Positions 38,216 through 47,328 of a DNA stretch of 64,000 nucleotides are shown here, in pieces. Under the pieces are notes generated by a model. It saw only the letters and a program-made list of their open reading frames with translations, searched no databases and was not told the origin of the DNA. The translations under genes and the position numbers were made by a program. Positions within the stretch are counted from its first letter, which is position 1; each line of letters opens with the position of its first letter. Origin of the DNA: Pseudobdellovibrionaceae bacterium (GTDB lineage: Bacteria > Bdellovibrionota > Bdellovibrionia > Bdellovibrionales > Bdellovibrionaceae); contig JAHBUV010000001.1 in the NCBI GenBank assembly GCA_019637915.1, positions 2,946,565 to 3,010,564 of the forward strand. The letters run 5' to 3'.

Positions 38216-38833
38216 ATGAAAAACGAATTCCCCCCTGTGTTCACCGAAACCCTGATGAGGCCCCACGGCCTGGTGCTGTTCGCGGGCCTGCGCCAGTCCG
38301 GCGTCGAGGAAACGGTGCGAGGCCTGCTCGCCGCCGCCAACCGCCGCCTGGGCGAGGACGTCGTCGTCATGGACGGGGAGTTGGGCGCCGCCGGCCTGAA
38401 AAAGGCCCTGACCGCGGCGGAGGAAGGCCGTCTGGTCGTCCTGATCCAAAGGGCGCCGACGCCGCTCGTGGCCCTGCGCCGCCTTCTGTCCGAGGACTTC
38501 GGCGAAGGGCGACGGCACGTTCTGTGGCGCCTCAGTGAACAACTTTTGTTGATGAGCGGCCAGTTGCGCCTGAAGGGCATGAACGACGGCCGCGCCGTCG
38601 ACGCCTTCGAGATCCTGCTGATGACGCCGGCCCTGCGGGCGGCCCTCGCCCAGGAGGATTTCAGCGCCGCCGATCAGGCGCTGCGTTCCGCCGCCGATGG
38701 CGCCGGCCTGGTGAACTTCAATCAGGCGATCCTGCAGATGCTGCTGCGCCGGCAGATCGACATCAAGACGGCCTTCGAGGCCACCCGCGATCCCTCGCAC
38801 CTGGATGAAATCCTGAAACAGGTTGGCATCTGA
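38216..38833 (+). CDS. Degenerate 205-aa PilT-like protein in the pilT slot
   Basis: 205 aa from the ATG at 38216 (AAGGA 8 bases upstream). It aligns to the C-terminal two thirds of PilT: RPHGLVLFAGLRQSGVEET stands where PilT has GLVLVTGPTGSGKST; VVMDGELGAAGLKKALTAAEEGRLV replaces the [25 protein letters not shown] region; then LSEQLLLMSGQL, AFEILLMTPALRAAL and a last FNQAILQMLLRRQIDIKTAF. The Walker A Lys and Ser are gone (V, E), the Asp and His boxes are lost, and the N-terminal domain is missing. It should not hydrolyse ATP. Possible role: structural or regulatory PilT paralogue. It is 1 bp from pilB and overlaps pilC by one base. Confidence 0.8.
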   Translation: MKNEFPPVFTETLMRPHGLVLFAGLRQSGVEETVRGLLAAANRRLGEDVVVMDGELGAAGLKKALTAAEEGRLVVLIQRAPTPLVALRRLLSEDFGEGRRHVLWRLSEQLLLMSGQLRLKGMNDGRAVDAFEILLMTPALRAALAQEDFSAADQALRSAADGAGLVNFNQAILQMLLRRQIDIKTAFEATRDPSHLDEILKQVGI

Positions 38834-40050
38834 TGGCGCGCTATGAGTTTGTCGCCCGCAACCGGCTGGGACAGACCGCGAAGGGACGCCTGGACGCCCC
38901 GACCGAGGCCGACGCGCGCGTGCGCCTGAAGGCGCAGGGCCTGGAGGTCGTCACCCTCACCCGGGGCGGCACCGGGGCCCGCGTGAAAACCAAGTCCGCC
39001 GGGTTTTTCGCCCCCCGCGTGAAGGGCAAGGACCTGCAGATCTTCACCCGCCAGTTCGCGACCCTGATCAACGCCGGGATCCCGGTGGTGGATTCCCTGA
39101 AGATCCTGAGCGAGGGCCTGCGCACCGGTTTGCTCAAGGAATCCGCCGGTCACGTCAAATCGCAGATTGAAAACGGCCTGCGCCTCGCTGAATCCATGGC
39201 GCAGCGGCCGAGCGTTTTCGACAAGCTTTACTGCAATATGATCCAGGCGGGCGAGGAGGCGGGGATCCTCGACAGCATCCTGCAGCGCCTGGCGATTTAC
39301 CTCGAGAAATCCGAGAAACTGCGCAGCCAGGTGAAGGGCGCCCTCGTCTATCCGGCCATCATCATCCTGGTGTCCATCCTGGTGATCTCCGGCATCCTGG
39401 TTTTCATCATCCCGAAGTTCCAGGAATTCTACGCCGGCTCCGGCAAGGAACCGCCGGCGCTCACCATGTTCGTCGTGGGCCTGTCCGACGCCCTGGTGAA
39501 GAACTGGTACGTGTTCATCGGCGCCCTCATCGCCTTGCCCTTCCTTTTCCGCCAGTGGATCAATTCCCCCTCGGGCCGCGACAGCTTCGACCGCTTCATG
39601 ATGCAGGCGCCGATTTTCGGGGACGTGATCCAGAAGTCCTCCATCGCGCGCCTGTCGCGGACCTTGTCGACCCTGCTCGCCGCCGGCGTCAGCGTGCTCG
39701 AGGCCATCGACATCGCCGCGCGCACGGCGGGCAACATCGTCATCGAGCAGGCCCTCCTGCGCTGCAAGGAATCCGTGTCGCAAGGCCGCCCCTTCGCGGC
39801 GCCCCTGGCCAAAGAGAAGGTTTTCCCCGACATGGTGGTGCAGATGATCGCCATCGGCGAGCAGTCCGGAACCATGGACCAGATGCTGGCCAAGATCGCC
39901 GACTTCTACGAGGACGAGGTCGAGGTCGCGGTGAAGGCCATGACCTCGGTGATCGAGCCTTTGCTGATGGTCGTTCTCGGCGCCATCATCGCCTTCATCG
40001 TCATCGCCATGTACCTGCCGGTGTTCAACATGGCCGACACGGTTCAATGA
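38833..40050 (+). CDS. pilC: Type IV pilus inner-membrane platform protein PilC
   Basis: 405 aa. An N-terminal RYEFVARNRLGQTAKGRLDAP segment, then two T2SF domains (about 70-190 and 275-395) with FTRQFATLINAGIPVVDSL and LSRTLSTLLAAGVSVLEAID. TM helices lie at about 173-195 (ALVYPAIIILVSILVISGIL), 215-240 and 375-400 (LLMVVLGAIIAFIVIAMYLP). It is the membrane platform on which PilB (and PilT) act. The order pilB, pilT-like, pilC is the classical pilus operon. Confidence 0.97.
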   Translation: MARYEFVARNRLGQTAKGRLDAPTEADARVRLKAQGLEVVTLTRGGTGARVKTKSAGFFAPRVKGKDLQIFTRQFATLINAGIPVVDSLKILSEGLRTGLLKESAGHVKSQIENGLRLAESMAQRPSVFDKLYCNMIQAGEEAGILDSILQRLAIYLEKSEKLRSQVKGALVYPAIIILVSILVISGILVFIIPKFQEFYAGSGKEPPALTMFVVGLSDALVKNWYVFIGALIALPFLFRQWINSPSGRDSFDRFMMQAPIFGDVIQKSSIARLSRTLSTLLAAGVSVLEAIDIAARTAGNIVIEQALLRCKESVSQGRPFAAPLAKEKVFPDMVVQMIAIGEQSGTMDQMLAKIADFYEDEVEVAVKAMTSVIEPLLMVVLGAIIAFIVIAMYLPVFNMADTVQ

Positions 40051-40051
40051 T

Positions 40052-41650
40052 ATGGTGCTCAACGCCGCCCTGAACAAGGACGAGAACCAGCGCCTCCTCA
40101 TCGAGGGGGCGCGCATCAGCCTGTTCATGGTGATCCTGCTGGTGAGCATCGCGAGTTACCTGTTCCAGCCGGCCTTCATCAATTGGACCCTGCTGGCGCC
40201 CTTCTACGCGCTGGTCACCGTCGCCCTGACCATGCACCTGGGGATTCTCGCCTCCCTCGAGAGGCTCTTCCGGCGGCCGGGCTGGTTGTTCGCGACCTTC
40301 GTGATCGACGCGCTGCTGATCTCGGCGCTGATCCTGCTGAGCGGCCTCAACCAGTCGCTGTTTTTGTTCCTCCACCTGGTGAACATCCTGCTCGCCGGCC
40401 TGGTCTTCCGCACGGAAGGCGGCCTGATCGTGGCCCTGCTGACCAGCGTGTTTTTCACGGCGGCGTCCCTGCTCGGGCCCGATCTGAAGGCGCTGAGTTT
40501 CATCCTGCTGCTGGCGCTGAACAACATCGCTTTCTTCCTGGTGGCGGGATTGTCCGGCTACCTCTCGGATCAGCTCGACACCGTGGGGGCGGAGCTGCGC
40601 CGGGCCGGTCTGTCCCTGCGCGCGGCGCGCGAGCTCAACCGCCTGGTGATCGAGAACATCCCGTCGGGACTGCTGACCTTCGATCAGGGCGGACAGGTGC
40701 TGCAGGCCAACCGCGCCGCCCAGGAGATCCTGGGGCAGGACAACCTCGCCGGACGCAGCGTGCACGAGATCCTGAAAGGCTTCGAGCCGCGCGGCGTGGG
40801 CGAGATCGCCCGGGTGGATTTCAAATTCCAGCCGCCGCAAGGGGAGTCCAAGCTGCTGGGCCTGCTCGCCTCCGGTTTCGAAAGCCCGGAGCTGGGAGCG
40901 CCGGTGCGGCTGCTGCTGATCGACGACCTGACCAAGATCCGCCAGTTGGAGTGGGGCCTGCGCCAGGCCGAGAAAATGGCCGCCATCGGCCAGCTCGCCG
41001 CCGGCATCGCCCATGAGATCCGCAATCCCCTGTCGGGGATCAGCGGCAGCGTGGAGTTGCTGAGCCAGACCTCCGCCACCGAGGACGACCGCAAGCTCAT
41101 GAAGATCATCCTGCGCGAGATCGACCGCCTGAACGGCCTGATCACGGAGTTCCTGGATTACTCGCGCCCCGAGCAGCCGCCCACCGATCCCGTCGACCTG
41201 GTGGTTCTGCTGCAGGAAACGCTGGGCTCCGTCGCCCTCGGGAAAAACGTCCGCCAGGACGTCGAGTGCATCCCGCAGTGGCCCGCCGCTGCCGCGCGGA
41301 TCCTGGGCCGTTCGGAGAAACTGCGACAAGCTTTTTTGAATATGTTCCTGAATTCGTATCAGGCCATGGAGAACACGTTACATCCTCGTCTTGAGCTGGT
41401 CGTCGCCGAGGACGCGGAGTTTGTGACCGTAAAGATCCGCGACAACGGCTGCGGCATGAGCGAAGCCACGCGTAAGCGCATCTTCGAGCCCTTCCACACC
41501 ACGAAGGCGAAGGGCACGGGCCTGGGCCTGGCGGTGACCCATAAAATCCTCGAGGGGCACGGCGCCCGGATCTTCGTCGAGAGCGAGGAAGGTCGAGGCA
41601 CGGAATTCACTCTTGTCTTCCCGCGCTGGATTGAGAAAATAAGAGCATAA
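40052..41650 (+). CDS. pilS: Pilus two-component sensor kinase PilS-like
   Basis: 532 aa. About six TM helices in residues 20-175 (FMVILLVSIASYLF, LLISALILLSGLN and others), a PAS-like domain (about 195-300; VIENIPSGLLTFDQGGQVLQ), HisKA with phospho-His in AAGIAHEIRNPLSGI (about 320), and HATPase_c (NSYQAMENT, RDNGCGMSEATRKRIFEPF, GTGLGLAVTHKI). This TM-PAS-HK plan is that of PilS, which controls pilA through PilR and sigma54. Its location after pilC supports the name. The start lies one base after the pilC stop. Confidence 0.92.
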   Translation: MVLNAALNKDENQRLLIEGARISLFMVILLVSIASYLFQPAFINWTLLAPFYALVTVALTMHLGILASLERLFRRPGWLFATFVIDALLISALILLSGLNQSLFLFLHLVNILLAGLVFRTEGGLIVALLTSVFFTAASLLGPDLKALSFILLLALNNIAFFLVAGLSGYLSDQLDTVGAELRRAGLSLRAARELNRLVIENIPSGLLTFDQGGQVLQANRAAQEILGQDNLAGRSVHEILKGFEPRGVGEIARVDFKFQPPQGESKLLGLLASGFESPELGAPVRLLLIDDLTKIRQLEWGLRQAEKMAAIGQLAAGIAHEIRNPLSGISGSVELLSQTSATEDDRKLMKIILREIDRLNGLITEFLDYSRPEQPPTDPVDLVVLLQETLGSVALGKNVRQDVECIPQWPAAAARILGRSEKLRQAFLNMFLNSYQAMENTLHPRLELVVAEDAEFVTVKIRDNGCGMSEATRKRIFEPFHTTKAKGTGLGLAVTHKILEGHGARIFVESEEGRGTEFTLVFPRWIEKIRA

Positions 41651-41662
41651 GGAAAACCCATC

Positions 41663-43072
41663 ATGAAATCCAGAATCCTCGTTGTCGATGATGAAGCCTC
41701 CATCCGTGAATTCATGGAAATCTTTCTGAAGAAAGAGGGATATGAGGTCACCGTCGCTGAAGACGGCGCCAAAGGCAAAGACCTGCTGGCGAAGAAGAAC
41801 TTCGACATGGTGATCTCCGACCTGCAGATGCCGAACATGACGGGCATGGAGCTGCTGAAGCATTCCCGCGAATCCTACCCGGAAACCGTTTTCGTGATGA
41901 TGACCGCGTTCGGCACCCTGGAAAACGCCGTCGAGGCGATGAAGGTCGGCGCCTACGACTACCTCACCAAGCCCTGCAAGATCGACGAAGTCCGTTTGGT
42001 CATTCAGAACGCTTTGCGCACGCGCAATCTCGAGGTCGAGAACCGTGCCCTCAAAAAAGAGCTCGTCAAGGAGTACAGTTTCCAGAACGTCGTCGGCAAT
42101 TCGGCAGCCATGCACGCCGTCTTCGACCTGATCAAGCGCGTCTCGATGACCCCCACGAACGTGCTGATCACCGGGGAGTCCGGCACCGGGAAGGAAGTGG
42201 TCGCCAAGGCCATCCACTTCAATGGTCCCCTAAAAGACCGCGCTTTCATCACCGTCAACTGCGGTGCCATCCCCGAGAACCTGATGGAATCGGAGATGTT
42301 CGGCCATAAAAAAGGTTCCTTCACGGGCGCCATCGCCGACAAGGCCGGCCTGTTCGAGGCCGCTGACGGCGGGACATTGTTCCTCGATGAGGTGGGTGAG
42401 CTTCCTCCCAGCATCCAGGTGAAACTGCTGCGCGCCATCCAGGAGCGGATCATCCGCCGCGTCGGCGCCACCGAGGACGCCAAGGTCGATGTGCGCATCA
42501 TCGCCGCCACCAACCGCAATCTCGAGGAGATGGTGGAGAACGGCACGTTCCGCCAGGATCTGTACTACCGCCTGAACGTCATCAACATCCGCACGCCGGG
42601 CCTGCGCGATCGCCGCGAGGACATTCCGCTACTCGCCAACCACTTCCTGAAGAAATACAACGACAAGCTCGGCAAGAACATCGGCGGCATCTCCGTGGAG
42701 GCCATGGAGATCCTCAAGAAGTACGATTATCCGGGCAATGTGCGGGAACTCGAGAACCTGATCGAGCGCACCGTCGCCCTCGAGGGCGGCGCCACCATCC
42801 TGCCCGAATCCCTGCCGCCCATCGTGAACACCTCGTCGGGCCGGAAGATGGCCTCCAGCCACGAGATCGAGATCGGCGATGACGGCATCGACCTGGACAA
42901 GGTCCTCGGCCAGATCGAAAAAGAGCTGATGATCAAGGCCATCCACGCCGCCGGAGGCATCAAAAAGCGCGCTTCCAAGCTGTTGCACATCTCTTTTCGC
43001 TCGATGCGCTACCGCATCGAGAAATATAATCTTGGCGTTGTCGGGGATGATGAGTTAGACGGGGATGAGTAG
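41663..43072 (+). CDS. pilR: Pilus sigma54-dependent response regulator PilR-like
   Basis: 469 aa. Receiver with VVDDEASIREFMEIF, phospho-Asp in MVISDLQMPNMTG, Thr in MMTAFG, Lys in LTKPCK. The AAA+ domain has GESGTGKE, GSFTGA (sigma54 contact loop; G-S in place of the common G-A), TLFLDEVGEL, and GLRDRREDIPLLA. The C-terminal HTH reads KAIHAAGGIKKRASKLLHIS then FRSMRYRIEKY. It should drive pilA-type sigma54 promoters; no pilA is in view. It ends 15 bp before tRNA-Arg. Confidence 0.93.
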   Translation: MKSRILVVDDEASIREFMEIFLKKEGYEVTVAEDGAKGKDLLAKKNFDMVISDLQMPNMTGMELLKHSRESYPETVFVMMTAFGTLENAVEAMKVGAYDYLTKPCKIDEVRLVIQNALRTRNLEVENRALKKELVKEYSFQNVVGNSAAMHAVFDLIKRVSMTPTNVLITGESGTGKEVVAKAIHFNGPLKDRAFITVNCGAIPENLMESEMFGHKKGSFTGAIADKAGLFEAADGGTLFLDEVGELPPSIQVKLLRAIQERIIRRVGATEDAKVDVRIIAATNRNLEEMVENGTFRQDLYYRLNVINIRTPGLRDRREDIPLLANHFLKKYNDKLGKNIGGISVEAMEILKKYDYPGNVRELENLIERTVALEGGATILPESLPPIVNTSSGRKMASSHEIEIGDDGIDLDKVLGQIEKELMIKAIHAAGGIKKRASKLLHISFRSMRYRIEKYNLGVVGDDELDGDE

Positions 43073-43087
43073 AATCCTCGTTTTCAC

Positions 43088-43160
43088 GACCCCATAGCTC
43101 AACTGGATAGAGCCTTCGTTTCCTAAACGAATGATCCCCGTTCAAGTCGGGGTGGGGTCA
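43088..43160 (+). tRNA. tRNA-Arg(CCT)
   Basis: A 73-nt cloverleaf can be folded by eye: acceptor GACCCCA pairs with TGGGGTC plus discriminator A. The D arm is GCTC/GAGC. The anticodon stem is TTCGT/ACGAA around loop TTCCTAA (anticodon CCT), and the T arm is CCCCG/CGGGG around TTCAAGT. CCA is not encoded. It reads AGG codons. Confidence 0.95.
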
Positions 43161-43298
43161 AAATCTTGTGCGGAAAATCTCCTCGACTTTCGATTCCCCA
43201 TTTCCCAAGTGATGATTTCCTCACCACCTTCCACCACGAAGGCAGGTTATGCTTTCCTCTATGGTGCCGAATCAACGGCCCACGGCTGGGAGGAAAGA

Positions 43299-43418
43299 AT
43301 GAAATTCATGATGGAAAAGGAAAAAGGTGGAATCGCCGTTCCCGCTATCCTGTGGTTCATGGGTGTGCCGTTTTTCTTCGTTTTGCTGCTGTGGCTTTTC
43401 TTTTTTCGCGGAACATGA
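43299..43418 (+). CDS. 39-aa membrane peptide
   Basis: The ATG at 43299 has GGAGG 5 bases upstream, the best ribosome site in this interval. The product starts MKFMMEKEKGG and then has one strong hydrophobic segment, AVPAILWFMGVPFFFVLLLW, ending FFFRGT. It looks like a real single-pass small protein with a charged N-terminus. No family was recognised. It stands alone between tRNA-Arg and a regulator gene. The longer open frame upstream runs into the tRNA and is not coding. Confidence 0.6.
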   Translation: MKFMMEKEKGGIAVPAILWFMGVPFFFVLLLWLFFFRGT

Positions 43419-43500
43419 GGTTCCTGCTTCTCGTTGAGGCGAGGGTTCTTCCCTGCTTTTCAGTCATAGGCTAAATGCTCTATGCGGAAAGGTCCTGAAA

Positions 43501-43563
43501 AAGTGTCTTTTCAAAAGAGTGCGCGAGTTCTCCTTGCGATCCAAAATTTGGAACAAGACACTT
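43501..43563. repeat. Nested inverted repeats upstream of the TIGR02147 gene
   Basis: Perfect 9-bp arms AAGTGTCTT (43501-43509) and AAGACACTT (43555-43563) enclose a second perfect palindrome TCCAAAATTTGGA (43540-43552). The right arm ends 7 bases before the GTG start of the regulator gene. The arrangement looks like operator sites or an RNA leader fold for autoregulation. Confidence 0.5.
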
Positions 43564-43570
43564 AAAGCAC

Positions 43571-44311
43571 GTGGAATGGAAAAATCTTTTTCAGAAAATG
43601 TTGTTGGAAGATTTTGAAAACGCTCAGAAGCGGAATCCCCGCTTTTCCCTGAGAAGTTACGCCAAGCATCTCGGAGCGCCGGTGAGCGCGCTGTCCGAAG
43701 CGCTACGCGGCCGCGTGCTGATGAAGCCGGAAAAGGCCGCGCAATACGTGGCGAAGTTCGGTTTCGAACAAAGGCGCAAAGATCTTCTGTTCGCCTTGAT
43801 GAATTTGCCGGCTTCGACGATGAAAAGCCGTTTCGTGGATCGCCAGCGCCATCCTCTTCTTGGGGATTGGGCGCATGCGGCGGTTTTGCACTTCTTTGAA
43901 CTGGATGTGCAGGACAAGTCGGCGCAAGCCATCGCGGCCCGGCTGCATTTGAGTTTTGAGCGCGTGCAGGAGATCCTGCAGAATCTTTCCCAGGAAGGAT
44001 TGCTGCCGAAGGAAGGCGAAATCCCGCCGCGCCCGCCGTCGGTTGAGCCGCCCTCCTATCCAGAGGCCGCCTTACAGGACCGCGCCAATATCGACATGAT
44101 CCTAAAACGCATGCAAGGGCCGGAGCAAAACGCACCCTTTATGACGGCCACGACTTTCACGGGGAGTCGGCAACAGTTCGAGATGGTCATCCAGGAGATC
44201 CAGCTTCTGCACGGCAAAGCGGCCGCGCTGTCCAGCCAGGGACAGCAGCGCGAACGCATTTACCGTTTGTCGGTGTCGCTCTTGCCCGTTGATTTCACGG
44301 ACAAAGAATAA
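43571..44311 (+). CDS. TIGR02147-family (DUF4423) HTH regulator
   Basis: 246 aa. The in-frame start is a GTG with only weak Shine-Dalgarno; an ATG at 43607 is possible. The N-terminal region FSLRSYAKHLGAPVSALSEAL resembles the Xre-like domain of TIGR02147 proteins, which are expanded in Bdellovibrio and Fibrobacter. A winged-helix part follows (HFFELDVQDKSAQAIAARLH, then LSFERVQEILQNLSQEGLL). The C-terminal ~70 residues have FMTATTFTGSRQQFEMVIQE, typical of the family end. Target genes are unknown. It converges with the lipoprotein operon, only 3 bp apart. Confidence 0.8.
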   Translation: MEWKNLFQKMLLEDFENAQKRNPRFSLRSYAKHLGAPVSALSEALRGRVLMKPEKAAQYVAKFGFEQRRKDLLFALMNLPASTMKSRFVDRQRHPLLGDWAHAAVLHFFELDVQDKSAQAIAARLHLSFERVQEILQNLSQEGLLPKEGEIPPRPPSVEPPSYPEAALQDRANIDMILKRMQGPEQNAPFMTATTFTGSRQQFEMVIQEIQLLHGKAAALSSQGQQRERIYRLSVSLLPVDFTDKE

Positions 44312-44314
44312 GAA

Positions 44315-47300
44315 TCATAGACAGCCGGCCGGCGGGTTCTGAACGTTGCGGAAGGTCAGCTGCACGTTGCGGTTGACGCTGCCACCCCGGCCGTCGCTGC
44401 CGGTGACGGTGTAAGTGCGGGTGATGTTCACCGACCCCGCCTGCAGGCAATTCGGCATTTTGAAGCTCCAGACGCCGCCCGTGATGCTGCCGGGGGCGTA
44501 GGGCGTGATGATCTGGAAGATCTTGTCGTCATTGCCGCCGTCGGCGTCCATCAGATCAAAAGGGATCGTGTAGGTGTTCATCCAGGACGTGCCCAGCTTG
44601 CGGTCGCGGTTGGCGTCGATGGCGGCGATGGACATCGTGGACGAGCCGTAGGTGTAAGGGCCCGCCGTGGCATTGAGGGCGCCGACCCCCAGCTGGGTCG
44701 GGGCGCGGTTGACGTTCTGGATCTTCAGGCTCACCGCCACTGTGGTGAGCAAGGTGGGGTCATCGGTTTTGTAAACGGTGAAGCTGATGTTGTAATTGGC
44801 ATCGGCCGCCGGAATCGGGGCATCGCCATCCGTCGCGTTGGGCGTGATCGTGAAAATGAAATTCTTGGAGCCGAGGCTGCCGTCGCCGGTCATGCTGGCT
44901 GGATTGGTGATCAGGCCGAAACGGCAGAGCGTGCCATCCGTGCGGCGGCACACGGGTTCGGAGAAGGTGTAGAGATAGGCGTCCACCGGATTGCCGCTCG
45001 GCGGGCTCACTGCGATGATCAGACTGGTGCTGGTGGCGGGTGTCGAGACGTTTTCGCTCAAAGTGAGGCTGGTTTGCGTCGGGATCACGAGCATTTCCGA
45101 CGGGCCGTCATTGACGGTGATGGTAAGATTGCTGGTCACCGTGACGCCGCCGATATCGGTCGCCTGAAGCTGCAGAACATAGGGCGAGTTGTCGGAGGCC
45201 GAGCTGTTCGGGGTCCAGCGCAGGCGGTTTTGCCGGGAATCCAGGGCGAAATCCGAGGTGATACCCAGTGCGCCGCAGTTCAGACATTGATATTGCAAGC
45301 GTTCGTACTCGTCGCCGATATCGAGATCGGGATCATTGAAGATGTCCAGCAGGTCGACGGTCAGGGCTTTGCGTTCGTCGATGCTCACGGCGGTCAGGGC
45401 GTCCGGGCGGACGACCACCGGTTGGTTCGTGTTGGTCACGTCATAGATGAATTCCTGGCTCGAGGACGCCAGGCCGGTCGCGTCTTTGGCGAGGAGCGTG
45501 AAGGAGCATTGGCGGGGACTGGTCAGGGTGGGAGTCCCCGAAATCTGCAAGGTCACGGGGTTCACTGCGAGCGTGGGCCACAGGCAACGCGGGTCCGCGC
45601 TGTCGATCGCGTAGGTCAGGGCCGTCGGATTGGGATTCGGGTCAAAAACGCTGCCGCCCGCGAAACCGCTGAAGGGCGATCCTTCCGTGACGGTGTGGGA
45701 GTCCGCGACGGCGGTCCATTGCGGAGGATCATCCACATTGGTGAAATTCAAGGTCATGTCCTGGGAAACGCGCGAACTGGTGGCGTCGAAATTCCCGCTG
45801 CTGCCATCGTAATGAGCCATGAACGCGACGGCCAAGCTGCCATTGGAGCCGATCCTCTGCAAATAGCTCGGGATGAAGGAGACTCGGAAAGTCGTGGTGT
45901 TGGCCGTGCTGCCGAGAGTGGTGACGTTGAAAATGCCGGAACCCACCGGCAGACCCGTCTTGATGGCGGAAGTCTCCATGACGTCGAGTGAAATGGGGTC
46001 GCCCTCCGCGTCCGTGACCTCCACATCCACGGTGCCCAGGGTTCCTTCGGACAGGTTCCAGGAGGCGGGGATGACGCTGAAAACGGGCAGCGTGTCGGGA
46101 TCGACGTGCACGGTGATGGTCCCGATCTCCGACTTTCGGTCGTTGTCATTGTCGAAACATTCGATCTGCACCGGAAAATCCCCGAGTTGCGCCGTTCCCG
46201 AAGCCGGTTGCACCGGCTGCCAGCTGAGAGCGCCCGTGGGGAGAACGCCCAATCCCGTCGGGCCGTTCACCAGTTGGTAGCTCAGGATAGTACCCGCGTC
46301 CGGGTCGCTGCAATAGGAGCCCAGGTTCACGGACATGCGGCGGTTCGCCTGCGTGGTCAGCATCACGCCAGTTTGCCAGACCGGTGGGCGGTTGGTGTTT
46401 TTCACATCCACGTCGTAAGTGAAGCTTTGGTTGCCGCGCGCGTCCTGGAGATCCACGACGATGCTGTTGGGGCCGGCTTTGTCATAGTCGAAAAAGGGCG
46501 AATAATTCTCCCCCCCGTCCTGGTGTTCGACTTCGGCGCTGTTGAAGCTGTGGGTCCAGCGCGTGGGTTCAATTTTTTTCGTTGAATGGCGCACGTCCAC
46601 GAACAGGATTCTCAGCTTGATGGAAACGCCCTCCTTGCTGATCAGGCTGGCCGTGGCGTTTTCACCGAAAGGCGGGTTGTCGAACGCGAGAAGGGGCGCG
46701 GGCTCCTGGAAGCCCGTCCACTGCAGGTTGGTCAGCGACGGATTCTCTTTGCGCAGGGCCGCTTCGAGCTCGGACAGATAGGATGCGTTCGCGAGCACGA
46801 GGGCCAGGACCTCGGAGTTGGTTTTTGCCCGGCAATCGTTGCAGAACACCTCGATGCCGCCGGCCGCCGAATCCCAGAGATTTCTCGAGACCAGGAAGTC
46901 CGCGCGGTTGAAGCCATGGCGAAGGAGCCAGCTGAGGACCGTGGTGGTGTTGCTGATCTCGTAGGTGGGGGACAGGATCAAGCTCTCGAAATAGAAATCA
47001 CCGTTGCTTTTGCCGTTGTAAGAGAAATCCTGGTTGAACACCTTCAGGACCAAATCCATCGGCTGGGGGACGCTCGTGTCGCGGCGATCGCCGTAATCGC
47101 CGTTGTAGAGGGAAACGGGCAGGCGGCCCGCATTGACGGTGGGACTCACTTCCGACACCGGCACGGCCCCGGCGGGACCTAGGTGGTAAATGCGGTTCAC
47201 GGAAGAACGGGAAATGTAACCGTCCGAAGAGCTCGCCAGCATGGTGTCGGGACTCACCAGCGTGGAGGAGTCGCAGGCAGCGAGGGCGAGGAAAGCGAAA

Positions 47301-47326
47301 AGAAGTAGGCGGTGTGAAAGGATCAT
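44315..47326 (-). CDS. Large cadherin/Ig-like repeat lipoprotein
   Basis: 1003 aa from the ATG at 47326 (GGAG 5 bases upstream); eight residues more are possible. Lipobox LALAAC gives a lipoprotein. From about residue 320 the chain is repeated beta-sandwich units with linkers NTNRPPVW, NVDDPPQW, NTNQPVVV and NVNRAPTQ, and internal LSYQLVNGPTGLGVLPTGAL-type strands: cadherin-like/dystroglycan-type folds. Scattered Cys pairs occur. It is probably a surface adhesin. It is the third gene of an operon with two FN3/FGE-like lipoproteins; the upstream stop lies 2 bp away. Confidence 0.78.
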   Translation of the reverse strand: MILSHRLLLFAFLALAACDSSTLVSPDTMLASSSDGYISRSSVNRIYHLGPAGAVPVSEVSPTVNAGRLPVSLYNGDYGDRRDTSVPQPMDLVLKVFNQDFSYNGKSNGDFYFESLILSPTYEISNTTTVLSWLLRHGFNRADFLVSRNLWDSAAGGIEVFCNDCRAKTNSEVLALVLANASYLSELEAALRKENPSLTNLQWTGFQEPAPLLAFDNPPFGENATASLISKEGVSIKLRILFVDVRHSTKKIEPTRWTHSFNSAEVEHQDGGENYSPFFDYDKAGPNSIVVDLQDARGNQSFTYDVDVKNTNRPPVWQTGVMLTTQANRRMSVNLGSYCSDPDAGTILSYQLVNGPTGLGVLPTGALSWQPVQPASGTAQLGDFPVQIECFDNDNDRKSEIGTITVHVDPDTLPVFSVIPASWNLSEGTLGTVDVEVTDAEGDPISLDVMETSAIKTGLPVGSGIFNVTTLGSTANTTTFRVSFIPSYLQRIGSNGSLAVAFMAHYDGSSGNFDATSSRVSQDMTLNFTNVDDPPQWTAVADSHTVTEGSPFSGFAGGSVFDPNPNPTALTYAIDSADPRCLWPTLAVNPVTLQISGTPTLTSPRQCSFTLLAKDATGLASSSQEFIYDVTNTNQPVVVRPDALTAVSIDERKALTVDLLDIFNDPDLDIGDEYERLQYQCLNCGALGITSDFALDSRQNRLRWTPNSSASDNSPYVLQLQATDIGGVTVTSNLTITVNDGPSEMLVIPTQTSLTLSENVSTPATSTSLIIAVSPPSGNPVDAYLYTFSEPVCRRTDGTLCRFGLITNPASMTGDGSLGSKNFIFTITPNATDGDAPIPAADANYNISFTVYKTDDPTLLTTVAVSLKIQNVNRAPTQLGVGALNATAGPYTYGSSTMSIAAIDANRDRKLGTSWMNTYTIPFDLMDADGGNDDKIFQIITPYAPGSITGGVWSFKMPNCLQAGSVNITRTYTVTGSDGRGGSVNRNVQLTFRNVQNPPAGCL

Positions 47327-47328
47327 TC

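Noticed and set aside
43131-43298. Upstream extension of the 39-aa peptide
   Set aside because: It would begin inside tRNA-Arg; the GGAGG-preceded ATG at 43299 is the credible start.
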